Assembly: GCA_013314795.1 (NCBI GenBank) | Contig: JABUEZ010000079.1 | Location: 1 to 8,432, forward strand | Direction of reading: 5' to 3' | Source of the DNA: Candidatus Profundicultor aquiphilus | GTDB lineage: Bacteria; Atribacterota; Atribacteria; Atribacterales; Caldatribacteriaceae | DNA length: 8,432 nucleotides | Part shown: piece by piece, positions 5,905 to 8,432 of the stretch | How the letters are laid out: the number at the start of each line of letters is the position of its first letter | How positions within the stretch are numbered: the stretch's first letter is position 1 | Position numbers and translations under genes: made by a program | Notes under the pieces: generated by a model | Database searches by the model: none | Seen by the model: the letters and a program-made list of their open reading frames with translations, nothing else | Told to the model about the DNA's origin: nothing

Positions 5905-6732
5905 CTATACCCCGGAAAAGGCGTTGAAACCCCCGTCTACCGGAACCACCACCCCGGTGACAAAACTCGACGCCGGAGACAAAAGCCACAGGACCGTACT
6001 CACAAGGTCCTCTGGAACCCCGAATCTTCCACAGGGAGTATGAGCAAGCACCGCTTCCCCTCGAGGGGTGAGCGTTCCATCTTCTCGATAAAGAAGGGCG
6101 TAGTTCTGTTTGGTGACAAAAAATCCCGGGGCCAGGGCATTCACCCGGACTTTGGGGGTGAACTCGCGAGCAATGTACACCGCCAGCCACTGGGTGAAAT
6201 TGCTCACCGCGGCTTTGGCCGCCGAATACCCCACCACTCTGGTTAGTGGTCGTAACGCGGCCATGGAGGAAAAGTTGATGATGCTTCCACCTTCTTCTTG
6301 TCTAATCATGTATCGAGCCACCACCTGGGAAGGGATAATCGCGCCGCCAAAGAGATTCAGATCAACTACCCGCTCAAGCGCTTCAACGGGTAGATCAAAA
6401 AAAGAAACCTCAGGGGAGGTGATGGCTTCTCTCACATTTCCTCCAGCAGCGTTAAGGAGGGCATCAATTCGTCCAAATTTTTCGAGTACCTTCGAAACCA
6501 CTTCCTCCACATTGTCTCTTTGTAGAACATTCATGGTGTACCCTTCAACCATGATTCCTTCCCGACGAAACTCTTCCACCAGGGCATCAAGCGGAACGAT
6601 ATCGGTGAGAATGACTTTCGCTCCTCCTTCTCCCAGCGCCCGGGCAATATGTGAGGCCAGAATCCCTCCACCACCGGTGAAAAGCAAAGTTTTATCCCGT
6701 ACCGAAAACATGGACTCAAGATTGAGATTCAC
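5905..6732 (-). CDS. uxuB: SDR-family oxidoreductase, D-mannonate oxidoreductase (fructuronate reductase) type
   Basis: A 275-residue Rossmann-fold short-chain dehydrogenase. Cofactor loop TGGGGILAS (19-27), the NAAGGN segment (95-100), and catalytic Ser155/156, Tyr169 and Lys173 (YSAAK) are all visible. The tail APGFF, GRFGVPEDL, VTGVVVPVDGGF and the final AFSGV closely recall the SDR-type UxuB (YjmF) of Bacillus. Expected reaction: D-fructuronate + NAD(P)H to D-mannonate; a ketogluconate reductase is the main alternative. The start is GTG 6732: AAGGAGG stands seven bases before it, and relatives also carry a short NL-rich lead before the Rossmann fold. An internal ATG at 6711 lacks a ribosome binding site. 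The GTG overlaps the preceding TGA as GTGA, indicating coupled translation. The open frame continues far upstream of 6732, but that part is a shadow of the membrane-protein gene. Confidence 0.85.
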   Translation of the reverse strand: MNLNLESMFSVRDKTLLFTGGGGILASHIARALGEGGAKVILTDIVPLDALVEEFRREGIMVEGYTMNVLQRDNVEEVVSKVLEKFGRIDALLNAAGGNVREAITSPEVSFFDLPVEALERVVDLNLFGGAIIPSQVVARYMIRQEEGGSIINFSSMAALRPLTRVVGYSAAKAAVSNFTQWLAVYIAREFTPKVRVNALAPGFFVTKQNYALLYREDGTLTPRGEAVLAHTPCGRFGVPEDLVSTVLWLLSPASSFVTGVVVPVDGGFNAFSGV

Positions 6733-7265
6733 CGCGTTTCCTCCTTCGGTAAAACCCGTCCCACAATGATGGGGATTAAAACCAGCTGGATGACAATCCC
6801 TGGAAGCGCAGTCACAAAAAGGCTTTGCAAAGTCATCAACACCGAAACTTTCCGCCCAAAAAGAAGCCCCAGAATCCCGAACTGGGCCAGAAGAAAAACA
6901 ACTCGCCCCAGAATAAGGCTCATGATGAGCGCCACCACTGTGGAAAAGCGAAGTCGATGGGCAAAAAAGGCCGCCAGAGCCCCATAGCTTCCCAGTTCCA
7001 CCATCATGGGAAGGAAAACCGGAAACGGGGGCATCCCGGAAATCAAGAAATTCAAAAGTGGTAAAAGAAATCCCACTACAAAGGCGCTTCCCGGATTCAA
7101 AAGAATAAACCCAGCAAGTAACGCCGGGAAATGCATGGGCAAAAACATATTTCCCGGAATTCCCAGACCATGGAAAATCACCGGAAGTACCATCCCCACC
7201 GCCAGGAGCACTCCAATACGTGTAAGTACCACCGCACCACTCTGAACCCGTTCGCTTGAAAGCAT
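6729..7265 (-). CDS. ECF transporter S-component-like integral membrane protein
   Basis: A 178-residue very hydrophobic protein with about six membrane segments (roughly 11-31, 41-57, 58-76, 84-102, 108-135, 143-170). Size, topology and the FLPMHFPALLAGFIL and ISGMPPFPVFLPMM segments fit substrate-binding S components of energy-coupling factor transporters. These normally work with EcfA ATPases and an EcfT subunit, none of which is encoded in the window. Known S components mainly take up vitamins and metals. Placement between uxaE and the uxuB-like gene suggests an operon-related substrate instead, which is inference. ATG 7265 follows a GGGGTGA about five bases away and starts five bases after the uxaE stop. 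GTG 7274, overlapping that stop as GTGA, is an alternative. Its own stop overlaps the next start. Confidence 0.7.
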   Translation of the reverse strand: MLSSERVQSGAVVLTRIGVLLAVGMVLPVIFHGLGIPGNMFLPMHFPALLAGFILLNPGSAFVVGFLLPLLNFLISGMPPFPVFLPMMVELGSYGALAAFFAHRLRFSTVVALIMSLILGRVVFLLAQFGILGLLFGRKVSVLMTLQSLFVTALPGIVIQLVLIPIIVGRVLPKEETR

Positions 7266-7270
7266 GTTGC

Positions 7271-8432
7271 TCACCCCTCTTCTTTTCCAAAAAGGACCGC
7301 TAGGTGTCTGCGTATATTTTCGCACACTCGTTCATAATGTCGAGTCTCTTCCTCAAACAGGAACTGTCGCAATTCTGGCCCGATTTGCTCCAGGACCGCA
7401 CCATAAGCGATATGCAGGAACTGTCGAATTTGAGCATTTTGCAAAAGAAGGGGTAAATCCTTCTCCTTCACCCCCCTTATGTCCTGAGGAATCTCCTCTT
7501 TTGTGACCGAAAGCCTATATGCCTTGAGATTTTCTTCAAAGGTTTCATACGCAATTCGGTAAACCCGATGGAAAAGCTCTGGATTCTTTTCGGCTATCAC
7601 GGCAAGGGCTTCTAACCAGCTCGTTCCCGAAGTTTTGAGATGGAAAAGACCCCCGGTCTCTCGAAAGAAAGCGGGATAAACACTGAATTTATCGCTTCCC
7701 GAGTGTAAACTCAGACGGTACCCACCAATGTTCCGTGCCACCACCATATGTTCCTGCAGCGCTAGGGTAAACTCCCGGATATCTCCTAAATAGTCAATCC
7801 CTTTCTCAAAAGCTCCCGGAAAACGAGGGGCCAGACTCCGAAAATCAACATCCCGGTGGTGGAGTTCCTCGGCCACGAAAAAGTGCACTTCCGGTGACGT
7901 CAACATTTCCCCTTCGTCCAGGGAAATCTCCAGATCAAACGAAGACAACTCTTCTTTCAAAAGATGATAAAAATATTCCACCCGCTCAATTGCCGGAAGG
8001 TAGGCCAAAATAATTGGCAAAAGACTTTCCTCTTCAAAATTAACCCGAACCGACGCCGAAAGTCGCAGGGTTTTTCCGGCGTAGCGTTTGAAAACCTCTC
8101 GCTCCTTCGCAGAAAGGGTTTCATAACGCCGGGCGAGTTCCTCCTCGGACAGACTGAACATCGAATAGTCCACATTTTCACTCACATCCAGGGTATACAT
8201 GGAAAAACCCAGGTTTCGAGCTTCAAGGAGGTACTTTTCGTCCTTCACATGGTCGGCATCGGCCCCAAAGGGTCCTCGATATCCACTTTCCAGAACCCCC
8301 CACGCAGCCCCCAGCAAGGTATCGACAAAAGTACGGTGAGTTTTCTCCAGTTCCCTCGGCGATTGCTGAGCAATAACCGGAAAAACCGGAAATTCCTGCA
8401 ACGCCTTAAGATGGGCTGCCGAGACCATTCCC
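7271..8432 (-). CDS. uxaE: Tagaturonate epimerase (UxaE), 5' end outside the window
   Basis: About 386 C-terminal residues are present and the frame is open to the right edge, so the start lies outside; full relatives run to roughly 480 residues, so about 100 N-terminal residues are missing. Recognisable blocks are PVIAQQSPRELEKTHRT, the FGADADHVK motif, YRLSLHSGSDKFSVYP and GGLFHLKTSGTSWLEA, all as I recall them from the Thermotoga UxaE family. Role: epimerisation of D-tagaturonate to D-fructuronate, which lets galacturonate degradation join the glucuronate branch without the UxaB/UxaA route. The acidic and His-rich motifs probably bind a metal and the sugar acid, an inference. It is the first operon gene visible. 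The methionine at 8428 is internal, not the start. Confidence 0.88.
   Translation of the reverse strand, partial: GMVSAAHLKALQEFPVFPVIAQQSPRELEKTHRTFVDTLLGAAWGVLESGYRGPFGADADHVKDEKYLLEARNLGFSMYTLDVSENVDYSMFSLSEEELARRYETLSAKEREVFKRYAGKTLRLSASVRVNFEEESLLPIILAYLPAIERVEYFYHLLKEELSSFDLEISLDEGEMLTSPEVHFFVAEELHHRDVDFRSLAPRFPGAFEKGIDYLGDIREFTLALQEHMVVARNIGGYRLSLHSGSDKFSVYPAFFRETGGLFHLKTSGTSWLEALAVIAEKNPELFHRVYRIAYETFEENLKAYRLSVTKEEIPQDIRGVKEKDLPLLLQNAQIRQFLHIAYGAVLEQIGPELRQFLFEEETRHYERVCENIRRHLAVLFGKEEG

Noticed and set aside
5476..6246. Long plus-strand open frame of 256 residues
   Set aside because: Basic, low-complexity translation antisense to the gluconokinase and SDR genes; no ribosome binding site or recognisable domain.
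6733..7290. Open frame continuing upstream of the SDR start, making a 461-residue protein
   Set aside because: The added part is Gly/Ser/Cys/Phe-rich low-quality sequence that overlaps the membrane-protein gene in another frame; the GTG at 6732 has a perfect ribosome binding site.
1..8432. CRISPR array, tRNA or rRNA genes, insertion sequences or phage genes
   Set aside because: No regularly spaced repeats, cloverleaf sequences, transposase motifs or terminal inverted repeats were seen on either strand.

Overview
The window looks like a piece of bacterial chromosome from a fermentative, probably thermophilic anaerobe. This rests on family resemblance, not on a marker gene. A uxaE-type tagaturonate epimerase next to a short-chain dehydrogenase and an FGGY gluconokinase recalls the hexuronate/gluconate gene cluster of Thermotoga, and minimal nucleotidyltransferase/HEPN pairs are very common in thermophiles. 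Thermotogota or Atribacterota-like lineages would fit, but I cannot place it firmly. At least five genes on both strands end in TGA, so UGA is an ordinary stop codon here.

Left part (1-472, minus strand): a minimal MNT nucleotidyltransferase gene overlaps the start of a second gene that runs off the left edge and is probably its HEPN partner. This is a HepT/MntA-like toxin-antitoxin pair. A divergent intergenic stretch (473-768) holds a short coding-looking frame with no assignable function, and a strong extended -10 promoter for the next gene.

Centre left (769-3004, plus strand): a PAS-LuxR regulator with a cysteine motif in its PAS domain is followed by an Old Yellow Enzyme-type flavin oxidoreductase. 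The oxidoreductase has a four-cysteine iron-sulfur motif but lacks the C-terminal pyridine nucleotide domain of the larger relatives. A perfect 13-bp-stem terminator closes the unit. A palindrome overlaps the -35 of a candidate promoter between the two genes, so the regulator may control its neighbour.

Centre (2998-4422): a second MntA/HepT pair on the minus strand. The antitoxin mntA is intact, but hepT is broken by a frameshift although its RNase motif survives. Divergently from it lies a small membrane-anchored protein gene whose best start leads into an in-frame TGA at codon 4. Two disrupted genes side by side suggest a decaying accessory patch, or sequence errors.

Right part (4426-8432, minus strand): a tightly packed, translationally coupled operon in the order uxaE (5' end off the window), an orphan ECF transporter S-component-like membrane protein, a UxuB-type SDR and an FGGY gluconokinase. 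UxaE turns tagaturonate into fructuronate, and the SDR would reduce fructuronate to mannonate. The membrane protein may import the substrate, while the gluconokinase suggests that gluconate or a related aldonate is also handled. The operon ends three bases from the convergent membrane-protein gene, with no hairpin terminator visible between them.
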